Assembly: GCA_900317755.1 (NCBI GenBank)
Contig: ONHZ01000037.1
Location: 1-56,061, forward strand
DNA length: 56,061 nucleotides
Reading direction: 5' to 3'
From: an uncultured Lachnospiraceae bacterium
GTDB lineage: Bacteria; Bacillota; Clostridia; Lachnospirales; Lachnospiraceae
In this document: piece by piece, positions 35,851 through 43,597 of the stretch
Position numbering within the stretch: position 1 is the first letter of the stretch
Layout: every line of letters starts with the position of its first letter
Notes under the pieces: model-generated
The model's database searches: none
The model's input: the letters and a program-made list of their open reading frames with translations, nothing else
What the model was told of the DNA's origin: nothing
Program-made: the position numbers and the translations under genes

Positions 35851-37062
35851 TTAAAGCATCTTTTCAAGGTTTGCACGGATTGCCTTGATGAAATCCTCTG
35901 TGTTAAGCTTTACAGGATTCGGGTTCGTGGTAATAAGCGCAAGGTCACCTGTCATCTTACCAGACTCTATTGTGTCAAGCGTAGCCTTCTCAAGCTTGTC
36001 TGCAAAATCCTGTAATTCCTTGATGCCATCAAGCTCGCCACGCTTACGAAGCGCACCGGTCCATGCAAAGATAGTTGCAACAGAGTTTGTAGATGTCTCC
36101 TCGCCCTTTAAGTACTTGTAATAATGTCTCTGAACTGTGCCGTGAGCAGCCTCATATTCATAATATCCATGAGGAGAAACGAGAACGGATGTCATCATGG
36201 CAAGTGAGCCGAAAGCAGATGAAATCATATCACTCATAACATCACCGTCGTAGTTCTTCAGAGCCCAGATAAAGCCGCCGTGTGACTTCATGACACGGGC
36301 AACTGCATCATCAATGAGTGTGTAGAAATAAGTAATGCCAGCCTTTTCGAACTTCTCCTTGTACTCATTGTCATAAAGATCCTGGAAAATATCTTTAAAA
36401 GTATGGTCATATTTCTTTGAAATCGTGTCCTTGGTTGAGAACCAGAGATCCTTCTTGATTTCAAGTGCGTAAGTAAAGCAGCTTCTAGCAAAGCTCTCGA
36501 TTGAAGAACGGACATTGTAAAGTCCCTGAACTACGCCACCATCTTCACCGAAGTCGAAGATGGTCTCACGTGACTCGCTGCCATCCTTGCCAGTGAATAC
36601 AAGCTCAGCCTTGCCGGCACCTTCGATCTTCATTTCAGTGTCCTTATAGACATCACCGTATGCATGACGGGCAATAACGATTGGCGCATCCCAGGTCTTT
36701 ACATTAGACTCGATACCTTTTACAACGATTGGCGCACGGAAAACGGTTCCGTCAAGCATCGCACGGATTGTTCCATTAGGGGACTTGTACATTTTCTTAA
36801 GATGATATTCATCCATTCTGGCGGCATTCGGCGTGATCGTTGCACACTTTACTGCAACACCATATTTCTTGGTGGCATTTGCAGAATCGATAGTGACCTG
36901 GTCGTCTGTCTTGTCACGGTTTTCAAGTCCGAGGTCATAATACTCGCTCTTTAAATCTATAAATGGGAGGATGAGTTCGTCCTTTAAGATCTTCCAGATG
37001 ATTCTGGTCATCTCGTCTCCGTCCATCTCGACAAGGGGTGTCGTCATCTTAATTTTGTCCAT
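35851..37062 (-). CDS. icd: NADP-dependent isocitrate dehydrogenase (type II)
   Basis: This enzyme oxidises isocitrate to 2-oxoglutarate, here mainly for glutamate synthesis. The 403-residue product belongs to the subfamily resembling eukaryotic [19 protein letters not shown] near residue 12, [36 protein letters not shown], and [18 protein letters not shown] ribosome binding site AGGATAAGG precedes the ATG. Citrate synthase and aconitase genes are not in the window. Palindromic element B begins about 30 bases upstream of the start. Confidence 0.95.
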   Translation of the reverse strand: MDKIKMTTPLVEMDGDEMTRIIWKILKDELILPFIDLKSEYYDLGLENRDKTDDQVTIDSANATKKYGVAVKCATITPNAARMDEYHLKKMYKSPNGTIRAMLDGTVFRAPIVVKGIESNVKTWDAPIVIARHAYGDVYKDTEMKIEGAGKAELVFTGKDGSESRETIFDFGEDGGVVQGLYNVRSSIESFARSCFTYALEIKKDLWFSTKDTISKKYDHTFKDIFQDLYDNEYKEKFEKAGITYFYTLIDDAVARVMKSHGGFIWALKNYDGDVMSDMISSAFGSLAMMTSVLVSPHGYYEYEAAHGTVQRHYYKYLKGEETSTNSVATIFAWTGALRKRGELDGIKELQDFADKLEKATLDTIESGKMTGDLALITTNPNPVKLNTEDFIKAIRANLEKML

Positions 37063-37091
37063 AGCCTTATCCTTTCTTCTACTCTATATTT

Positions 37092-37256
37092 ACGTGCTCC
37101 CGAAGACAAATACTATCACGAAAAAGGCGCCTCGCGGCTTCGTGATTTTTGCTTGCGTTGCGTAAGCTCATTCATCGCCTATCGGCTCGAATTCGCTAAG
37201 CAACGAGTAAAATCAAGACTTTTTCTTAGATAGTATTTGTCTTCTCGAGCACTCGT
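37092..37256 (+). repeat. Palindromic intergenic element B
   Basis: This 165-bp element between leuS and icd has the same core as element A (89 of 93 bases, 37128-37220) but different arms. AAGACAAATACTATC (37103-37117) pairs with GATAGTATTTGTCTT (37229-37243), and GAAAAAG (37120-37126) pairs with CTTTTTC (37219-37225). The unpaired strand GCCTCGCGGCTTCG lies at 37129-37142. So the core is shared while each element keeps its own complementary arms. Confidence 0.85.
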
Positions 37257-37277
37257 TAATTGCAAGTACTAAGAAAT

Positions 37278-39743
37278 TTACTTACGTACTACAAAGTTCA
37301 GAATCCTTCCTGGTACATAAATTTCTTTAACAATGGTGCCTGAAAGCCTGTCACCAAGCGCTTTCTTGCCTTCGGCGAGCGCAGAATCCTTGTCGATATC
37401 CTTCGGAAGCTTGATGACAAGCTTTGTCTTGCCGTTGAGCTGTACAGGAACGTCGATTTCGTCTTCTTCCATGAGCTTCTCGTCGTAAGTAGGCCAGCCT
37501 GAATTAAAGACTGTGTCTGTGCCGCCAAGTTCGTGGTAGAGTTCTTCTGCAATATGCGGAGCAAATGGAGCAAGAAGCCTTACATAAGTCGTAAGCGTTT
37601 CCTTGTCGACTCCGCCACGCTTCTCAAAGTCAGCAAATGTATTATTGTATTCCATGAATGCAGAAACAATTGTATTCAGTGAGAATTTCTCAAGTCTCTG
37701 CGTAATGGTATATACCATCTGGTTTCTAAGGCGGACAAGCTCTTTTGTTTCCTTAACGTCCTTGTCCTTCTCTTCCATGCAGATACGGTAGAACTTTGAA
37801 AGGAATCTGTAGATTCCATCGATGCCTCTTTCATCCCACTCGCAGTCAAGTTCTGGAGGTCCTACGAAAAGCTCATAGAGACGAAGTGCATCGCAGCCAT
37901 AGTCACGGACGATATCATCAGGAGAAATGACATTTCCCTTTGACTTTGACATCTTGATTCCGTTCTTTCCGGTAATCATGCCCTGGTTGAAGAGCTTGTG
38001 GAAAGGCTCATCAAAATCAACGACACCGATGTCATGAAGGAACATCGTATAGAATCTTGAATAGAGAAGGTGAAGAACTGCATGCTCAACACCGCCGATA
38101 TACATATCAACAGGAAGATATTTATCTGCCTTTTCTCTGGATACTAATTCCCTGTCATTCTTGTTGTCTACATAGCGGAGGAAGTACCATGAGGAACCAG
38201 CCCACTGAGGCATGGTATTGGTCTCTCTCTTTGCAGGGCCGCCGCACTTAGGACATGTGCAGTTTACCCAGCTGTCGATGGCAGCAAGCGGGCTTTCGCC
38301 TGTTCCTGTAGGCTCATATGATTTTACGTCAGGAAGACGTAGTGGAAGTTCATCTTCTGGAACCGGAACAGCGCCGCACTTCGGGCAGTGGATAATCGGG
38401 ATTGGCTCGCCCCAGTATCTCTGTCTGGAGAATACCCAGTCACGAAGCTTATAATTTTTCTTCTTTCTGCCGTAGCCCTTGTCCTCGATAATCTGAGGGG
38501 CTTCTTTCTTAAGGACAGCTGACTCCATCCCATCCCATTCACCGGAATTAATCATGACGCCTGCGGCATCTGTATAGGCACCGACATTGTCATCGGAAAC
38601 TGTTCCGTCGGCATTTGCAATTCCGTTCATAGGGATACGGCCGTCTGTTGCGACTGAACCATCCTTTGAGATGACCTGGATGATCGGTATATTAAACTTT
38701 GTAGCGAAAGCATAGTCTCTGTCATCATGGGCAGGAACGCACATGACTGCACCTGTACCATAGTCAGCAAGAACATAGTCTGAAAGCCAGATTGGAACCT
38801 TCTTGCCATTTATAGGATTGATAGCGTATGAGCCTGTGAAAACGCCTGTCTTTTCCTTGTCCTGCATTCTGTCGATGGATGAACGAAGGGAGGTCTTATA
38901 GATATAATCCTCTACCGCCTCCTTCTGCTCAGGTGTAGCAAGGGACTTTGCCATTTCATGCTCAGGAGCCATTACCATGAAGGTGCAGCCATAAAGCGTA
39001 TCAGGTCTTGTGGTATAAACTGTGATCACCTTGTCAGAATCAGCGACGTGGAAATCAACCTCTGCACCGTAGGAACGGCCAATCCAGTCTGTCTGCATCT
39101 TCTTTACCTTTTCAGGCCATTCAAGGTCGTCAAGGTCATCAAGAAGCCTGTCTGCATAAGCCGTAATCTTCAGCATCCACTGACGGATATTCTTCTTTGT
39201 AACAGGTGAGCCGCAGCGCTCACATTTTCCGTTTACAACCTCTTCGTTTGCAAGACCAGTCTTGCATGAAGGACACCAGTTGATCGGCATCTTCTTCTCA
39301 TAGGCAAGGCCGTGCTTGAACATCTGGATGAAAATCCACTGTGTCCACTTGTAGAAATTAGGATCCGTTGTATTTACTTCCATATCCCAGTCATAGATGG
39401 CTGAAATCTGCTTAATCTGGCGCTTGATATTCTTGATATTTGCAGCGGTAGAAATAGCAGGATGCTCGCCCATCTTGATGGCGTAGTTCTCTGCAGGAAG
39501 ACCGAATGCATCCCAGCCCATCGGGTGGATGACATAATAATGCTGCATTAATTTATAACGGCTCCATACATCAGAAATAACATAGCCTCTCCAGTGGCCT
39601 ACATGAAGACCGTTGCCTGAAGGATAAGGGAACATATCAAGGCAGTAATACTTGGGCTTGTCAGTATCCTTTGGATTTACCGGCTTTTCCTCCCAGATTT
39701 TGTTCCACTTGTCCTCAATTTCGTTGTGATTGTAAACTTTCAT
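37278..39743 (-). CDS. leuS: Leucyl-tRNA synthetase
   Basis: LeuRS charges tRNA-Leu. The 821-residue class I enzyme has the HIGH-type motif HVGH at 47-50, a zinc knuckle CPSCKTG...CERCGSP near 160-180, and the CP1 editing domain with the TTRPDTL and DDRDYAFA blocks. A second zinc-like CPKCGAVP and CPKCGG pair follows, then KMSKSKGN near 570. The first ribosome-binding bases AGGAGC lie just before the ATG. A promoter is visible, but the short leader has no T-box features. Confidence 0.97.
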   Translation of the reverse strand: MKVYNHNEIEDKWNKIWEEKPVNPKDTDKPKYYCLDMFPYPSGNGLHVGHWRGYVISDVWSRYKLMQHYYVIHPMGWDAFGLPAENYAIKMGEHPAISTAANIKNIKRQIKQISAIYDWDMEVNTTDPNFYKWTQWIFIQMFKHGLAYEKKMPINWCPSCKTGLANEEVVNGKCERCGSPVTKKNIRQWMLKITAYADRLLDDLDDLEWPEKVKKMQTDWIGRSYGAEVDFHVADSDKVITVYTTRPDTLYGCTFMVMAPEHEMAKSLATPEQKEAVEDYIYKTSLRSSIDRMQDKEKTGVFTGSYAINPINGKKVPIWLSDYVLADYGTGAVMCVPAHDDRDYAFATKFNIPIIQVISKDGSVATDGRIPMNGIANADGTVSDDNVGAYTDAAGVMINSGEWDGMESAVLKKEAPQIIEDKGYGRKKKNYKLRDWVFSRQRYWGEPIPIIHCPKCGAVPVPEDELPLRLPDVKSYEPTGTGESPLAAIDSWVNCTCPKCGGPAKRETNTMPQWAGSSWYFLRYVDNKNDRELVSREKADKYLPVDMYIGGVEHAVLHLLYSRFYTMFLHDIGVVDFDEPFHKLFNQGMITGKNGIKMSKSKGNVISPDDIVRDYGCDALRLYELFVGPPELDCEWDERGIDGIYRFLSKFYRICMEEKDKDVKETKELVRLRNQMVYTITQRLEKFSLNTIVSAFMEYNNTFADFEKRGGVDKETLTTYVRLLAPFAPHIAEELYHELGGTDTVFNSGWPTYDEKLMEEDEIDVPVQLNGKTKLVIKLPKDIDKDSALAEGKKALGDRLSGTIVKEIYVPGRILNFVVRK

Positions 39744-39810
39744 CTTTTGCTCCTAATTTATTTTGTGGCACATCTTTGCACCTAAAGTAAACTACTTAAA
39801 GTTCGTTAAG

Positions 39811-39838
39811 ATTTTATCATACTAATTAGTAATGTCAA
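39811..39838 (-). promoter_or_regulatory. Promoter for leuS
   Basis: On the minus strand a consensus -35 box TTGACA (39838-39833) and a -10 box TAAAAT (39816-39811) are separated by 16 bases. They lie about 70 bases upstream of the leuS start codon. Confidence 0.6.
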
Positions 39839-39919
39839 TTATGTTTTTAATTTAGCACTTTACTATGGCATAGACATTCTCATTTTTGAAGATCAGCCTG
39901 TGCATACAAACTGCCAATT

Positions 39920-40765
39920 TTATCTTATGCTGTCCCTGTATTTCTTTGACTCAGACATGAGCCGCATCAGGCCTTCGACATCGTCATTTTCGATTGCCTT
40001 TTTGTATAGCTCAAGTTCATGAGAATAGGAATCGATCATGTCAAGCACCTGCTTCTTATTTTCGAAAATAATGCCCTGCCAGAGTGCCGGTCCTGATGAG
40101 GCAATTCGGGTAATATCCTTGAATCCGCCTGCGCAAATCTGTTGCAAAACATTGTCATCATTATCCGAATCAACTGCCAGATGAACGAGAGATGACGCAA
40201 TAATATGCGGCACATGGGAAATCACGGCGACTGCCCTGTCGTGCTCATCCGCTGTCATAAAAATAAGCCTTGAATGAAATGCCTCAGTGATAATATCAAG
40301 AAAATCCTGATTTACTTCATGCTCTGAAACAATGATGTATGGCGCATTTGTTAATATTTCAGGATCAGAAACATCATAACCACCGACTTCTTTTCCAGTC
40401 ATAGGATGTCCGCCAATAAACTGTTTTGAAAGGCCAAGTTTCTCAGCTTCATCCATAATAGGCTTTTTTACAGAACCGACATCAGTAATCAGCGTCTGCT
40501 CTCCTACTACATCCTTCAGGCTCTTTAGGTAATCAATATTGTCCTTTACAGGAGCGCATAAGAAAATAATGTCACAGTCGTGAAAATCCTCAGGCTTAAG
40601 CAGCGCCGAATTTGTAATAAGGCCATCCCAGTATGCCTTCTGGACTGTCTCCTCACGCCTTGTTGTTGCGATAATCTCAATATTTTTGTCATAAAGCTTA
40701 AGTGCTTTTGCAAGGCTTCCGCCTATTAAGCCAAGACCCAAAAAACCAATTTTTTGGAATTTCAT
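39920..40765 (-). CDS. tyrA: Prephenate dehydrogenase
   Basis: TyrA oxidises prephenate to 4-hydroxyphenylpyruvate on the way to tyrosine. The 281-residue product has the NAD-binding GLGLIGGSLAKALK at 10-23, TDVGSVKKPI, the prephenate site block FIGGHPMTGKEVGGYD, and ISHVPHIIASSL. It ends without the C-terminal ACT domain found in many Firmicute enzymes, so feedback control by tyrosine may differ. It is divergent from aroA, another aromatic-pathway gene, across a 329-base gap containing element I. AAAGGACAC precedes the start. Confidence 0.94.
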   Translation of the reverse strand: MKFQKIGFLGLGLIGGSLAKALKLYDKNIEIIATTRREETVQKAYWDGLITNSALLKPEDFHDCDIIFLCAPVKDNIDYLKSLKDVVGEQTLITDVGSVKKPIMDEAEKLGLSKQFIGGHPMTGKEVGGYDVSDPEILTNAPYIIVSEHEVNQDFLDIITEAFHSRLIFMTADEHDRAVAVISHVPHIIASSLVHLAVDSDNDDNVLQQICAGGFKDITRIASSGPALWQGIIFENKKQVLDMIDSYSHELELYKKAIENDDVEGLMRLMSESKKYRDSIR

Positions 40766-40792
40766 AATGTGTCCTTTTAATATTTTATTTCT

Positions 40793-40959
40793 CTACAGTT
40801 CATGCGTCTTTCCATTCGAAATTTACGCACACTTCGTGTGCTCTCCCACTGCTACGCAGTTAAATTACTCATGAAAAGGCGCTCCCTGCATACTAAAATA
40901 CAGAATAATCTGCGTGCTAGCATGCATTATTCTGTATTATTAATATGCGTGAACTGTAG
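40793..40959. repeat. Palindromic intergenic element I (nested hairpins)
   Basis: The tyrA-aroA gap of 329 bases holds this 167-bp element. Outer arms CTACAGTTCATGC (40793-40805) and GCGTGAACTGTAG (40947-40959) pair with one wobble or mismatch. Inside are GCACAC-TTC-GTGTGC (40827-40841), ACTGC-TAC-GCAGT (40848-40860), GCGCTCCCTGC, and a 42-base near-perfect palindrome at 40897-40938 (AATACAGAATAAT and ATTATTCTGTATT around GTGCTAGCA). It is less clearly related to elements A-C than they are to each other. Confidence 0.6.
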
Positions 40960-41049
40960 CAAAACACATTATACAAAAAGTTTCACAAAAAATCTATTTT
41001 ATATTGAAATAGTTTTTGGTATTATAAAAAGAAGTAATTACAGAAATCC

Positions 41050-41071
41050 AGATACAAAGGGGTATCTTTTT
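41050..41071 (+). promoter_or_regulatory. Small terminator-like hairpin in the aroA leader
   Basis: AGATAC (41050-41055) and GTATCT (41062-41067) form a 6-bp stem followed by a run of Ts, directly upstream of the AAGGAG ribosome binding site of aroA. It could be an attenuator or just AT-rich leader; the stem is short. Confidence 0.3.
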
Positions 41072-41094
41072 TATAAACAAGGAGTGTTCTTAAC

Positions 41095-42360
41095 ATGGCA
41101 AAAAGCCTTAAAGGTGACATCACCGTTCCAGGGGATAAATCCATTTCACACAGAAGCCTGATGCTTGGCTCTATTTCAGAAGGCAGAACCAGAATAAAGG
41201 GCCTGCTTCGAGGTGCCGACTGCCTCTCTACTATGAGCTGCATGCGAGACCTCGGTGTTTCTATTGATGATGATGGAGACGAAATCGTCGTTCATGGAAA
41301 CGGCCTTCATGGTCTGAAAGCACCGTCAAAGATGCTTTATACTGGAAATTCCGGAACGACTACAAGGATTCTTTCCGGAATACTTGCCGGACAGCCGTTT
41401 GAAACTACACTTACCGGAGATTCTTCTATTGAAAAGCGCCCGATGAAGAGGATTATTGATCCACTCACTCTTATGAATGCGGAAATTTCTTCTGTAAAAG
41501 GGAATGACTGTGCACCGCTTTCAATAAAACCCTCCAATCTTCACGGTATTAATTATGACTCTCCTGTCGCATCTGCGCAGGTGAAGTCCTGCATATTACT
41601 TGCCGGCCTCTATGCTGATTCTCCTACTACTATCACGGAGCCTGCACTCTCTAGGAATCACACTGAGCTTATGCTAAAGGCTTTTGGCGCAGATATTGAG
41701 ACGGGCGGATTTTCAGCCACACTTACTCCGGGAAATGAGCTTCACGGACAGGATGTTACTATTCCAGGAGACATCTCTTCTGCTGCATACTTCTTAGCTG
41801 CAGGGCTTATTGGAAAGGATTCCGATGTCTTCATCCGAAATGTGAACATCAATCCTACAAGAGCCGGAATCATAAAGGCAATAAAAAGCATGGGAGGCTT
41901 CATAGAATTTTATAATGAGAGAACTATTTCAGGCGAGCCCGTTACAGATATTTATGTAAAATCATCCCATCTTCACGGTACTGAAATCGGCGGTGAAGAC
42001 ATTCCAACACTTATCGACGAGATTCCGATTATTGCTGTTCTCGCTGCAAATGCTGATGGCCAGACCATCATCAAGGATGCTGCAGAGCTAAAAGTCAAAG
42101 AATCAGACAGGATAAAGTCCATTTCCGAAAATCTCACAAAGATGGGCTCTGACGTCATGCCTACATCAGATGGCATGATAATCTACGGCGGTGCAAAGCT
42201 TCACTCTGCAAAGATAAATACAGAAAAAGACCACCGAATCGCGATGGCCTTCACTATTGCATCTATTCCGCTTGATGAAGATAATGTATTAGATGACAGG
42301 GACTGTGTGAAAATCTCATATCCGGATTTCTTCGAAACCCTTGACAGCTTAATACAATAG
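41095..42360 (+). CDS. aroA: 3-phosphoshikimate 1-carboxyvinyltransferase (EPSP synthase)
   Basis: AroA joins phosphoenolpyruvate to shikimate 3-phosphate in the shikimate pathway. The 421-residue product has PGDKSISHRSLMLGSI at 12-27, NSGTTTRILSGILAGQPF near 85, SAQVKSCILLAGLYA and KESDRIKSISENLTKMG. The GDKSISHRS and RGADCLST blocks place it in the class II type common in Firmicutes. It has AAGGAG ten bases upstream. It stands alone on the plus strand, divergent from tyrA, and ends at a bidirectional terminator. Confidence 0.96.
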   Translation: MAKSLKGDITVPGDKSISHRSLMLGSISEGRTRIKGLLRGADCLSTMSCMRDLGVSIDDDGDEIVVHGNGLHGLKAPSKMLYTGNSGTTTRILSGILAGQPFETTLTGDSSIEKRPMKRIIDPLTLMNAEISSVKGNDCAPLSIKPSNLHGINYDSPVASAQVKSCILLAGLYADSPTTITEPALSRNHTELMLKAFGADIETGGFSATLTPGNELHGQDVTIPGDISSAAYFLAAGLIGKDSDVFIRNVNINPTRAGIIKAIKSMGGFIEFYNERTISGEPVTDIYVKSSHLHGTEIGGEDIPTLIDEIPIIAVLAANADGQTIIKDAAELKVKESDRIKSISENLTKMGSDVMPTSDGMIIYGGAKLHSAKINTEKDHRIAMAFTIASIPLDEDNVLDDRDCVKISYPDFFETLDSLIQ

Positions 42361-42382
42361 AATTAATTCTAACAATAAAAAG

Positions 42383-42411
42383 ATCCGGCACAAAAATGCC
42401 GGATTATTATT
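42383..42411. terminator. Bidirectional terminator between aroA and the SEC-C gene
   Basis: ATCCGGCA (42383-42390) and TGCCGGAT (42397-42404) form a perfect 8-bp GC-rich stem with loop CAAAAA. A T-rich run follows on the plus strand and CTTTTT follows on the minus strand, so it can end both aroA and the convergent SEC-C gene. Confidence 0.85.
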
Positions 42412-42418
42412 TCACATA

Positions 42419-42967
42419 TCAGACTTCACTCATCTTCTGGAGTGCGGCTTTCTCAGCCTCCATGTCCTTCTTCATGCAGCAGTTCTTATACTTCTTTCCA
42501 GAACCGCATGGGCACGGATCATTCCTGCCAACCTTTTTCACCTGACGCTTGAAGGTATGGGAAATCTTCTGTTCCTTATAAAGCTCCTTGCGCTTCTCCT
42601 CATCAAAAATCGGCTCCCATTCAGGAAGATTATAAAGCCAGTCAGCATCAGACTCTACCATGTTCTTGTATAGCTTCTCAAGGTCAATATCCAGTGTGAC
42701 AGGTGTCTCATCTTCGAGAGCGTCTACATCGACCTGCGCAGATAGGGACGAATTAATTCCATCAATAAAGCCTGCCATCTGTACAAGTGTAATACCGAAT
42801 CTTTCAGCAAGTTCCTTTACAGAGCCTTCAATATGGGTCTCAGGAGTCTTTAAGATTTCTGCATATATTCCTTTTTCAATAGGGAACCAGTTTGACCAGA
42901 AAGCCTGAAGCCTGTTTCTGTCCTTCTCTTCATATCCCTGCTTTTTCCATTCACTATAAAGTGACAT
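42419..42967 (-). CDS. SEC-C motif protein
   Basis: The 182-residue product ends in a SEC-C zinc motif, [19 protein letters not shown], as found at the C-terminus of SecA and in many small accessory proteins. The N-terminal 130 residues are helical and acidic ([20 protein letters not shown]), similar to clostridial SEC-C proteins of unknown function. I place the start at the ATG at 42965-42967 because AGAGGT lies eight bases upstream. The open frame extends 16 codons further without support. It faces aroA and may help ribosome or preprotein contacts, which is inference from the motif only. Confidence 0.82.
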   Translation of the reverse strand: MSLYSEWKKQGYEEKDRNRLQAFWSNWFPIEKGIYAEILKTPETHIEGSVKELAERFGITLVQMAGFIDGINSSLSAQVDVDALEDETPVTLDIDLEKLYKNMVESDADWLYNLPEWEPIFDEEKRKELYKEQKISHTFKRQVKKVGRNDPCPCGSGKKYKNCCMKKDMEAEKAALQKMSEV

Positions 42968-43164
42968 TTCATTACCTCTTTCAAAATTATTTTGTATAAA
43001 TTGCAAACGCTGCAATCATTGGCGTTTACATACTGCCTCATCGCAACATTGACTATCATACTCTATTTGAGATGATATTACAAAGGTTTATTTTTTGACA
43101 GTCATTCATTATTTTGCTATCATTACGTCGCAATTAATCAATCAAAATTACGAAAGAAAATAAT

Positions 43165-43422
43165 ATGAAACAGAAAATAAAACAGATACTTGCAATCATA
43201 GGCATTATCGTTCTTGTCGGAATGTATGTGCTCACGATCATTGCCGCAATCTTTGATAATCCAAAGACAATGACCTTTCTTGGAATCTCCGTAGTTCTTA
43301 CCGTCATGATTCCAATCATCATCTATTTCATTCTTTATCTCTTACGCGGCGGCGATGATGATGCCGCGACGAAAGCACTCAAGGGCGCCGAGGAAGACAA
43401 GAAACACAAAAAAGATAATTGA
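43165..43422 (+). CDS. Small two-helix membrane protein (85 aa)
   Basis: I do not recognise a named family. The 85-residue product has two hydrophobic segments, about 8-29 and 37-60, then a charged tail with a run of Asp (GGDDDAATKALKG) and Lys residues. It resembles the many small membrane proteins of unknown role in Lachnospiraceae. The purine-rich GAAAGAAAAT before the ATG is a weak ribosome binding site. Copies of the sequence CGTCGCAATT flank it: one 30 bases upstream and the inverted copies in palindromic element F directly downstream. Confidence 0.65.
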   Translation: MKQKIKQILAIIGIIVLVGMYVLTIIAAIFDNPKTMTFLGISVVLTVMIPIIIYFILYLLRGGDDDAATKALKGAEEDKKHKKDN

Positions 43423-43439
43423 TAACTACTTGATAATTA

Positions 43440-43576
43440 GAAATTGCGACGCGCCCTTTACAAAAAACCCGCTCTCGCTTCGTGATCGACGCAGCGGTAC
43501 TAAATTCGCGCTGTGCGCTCATTAAGTGCCGGCGTACCGATCAAGAGTTTTTTGCTAAAGGACACGTCGCAATTTC
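43440..43576 (+). repeat. Palindromic intergenic element F
   Basis: This 137-bp element lies between two convergent genes. GAAATTGCGACG (43440-43451) pairs perfectly with CGTCGCAATTTC (43565-43576), and CCTTTACAAAAAAC pairs with GTTTTTTGCTAAAGG apart from one bulge. TGATCG (43483-43488) pairs with CGATCA (43538-43543) and GGTAC (43496-43500) with GTACC (43534-43538, sharing one base). The unpaired strand CCGCTCTCGCTTCG at 43469-43482 is identical to that of element E. The apex is a further imperfect palindrome, ACTAAATTCGCGC to GCGCTCATTAAGT. Confidence 0.85.
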
Positions 43577-43597
43577 TTTTACTAATACTTTATCAAT

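Noticed and set aside
39744-39919. T-box leader for leuS
   Set aside because: The leader is short and shows neither a T-box sequence nor the stem I or antiterminator layout.
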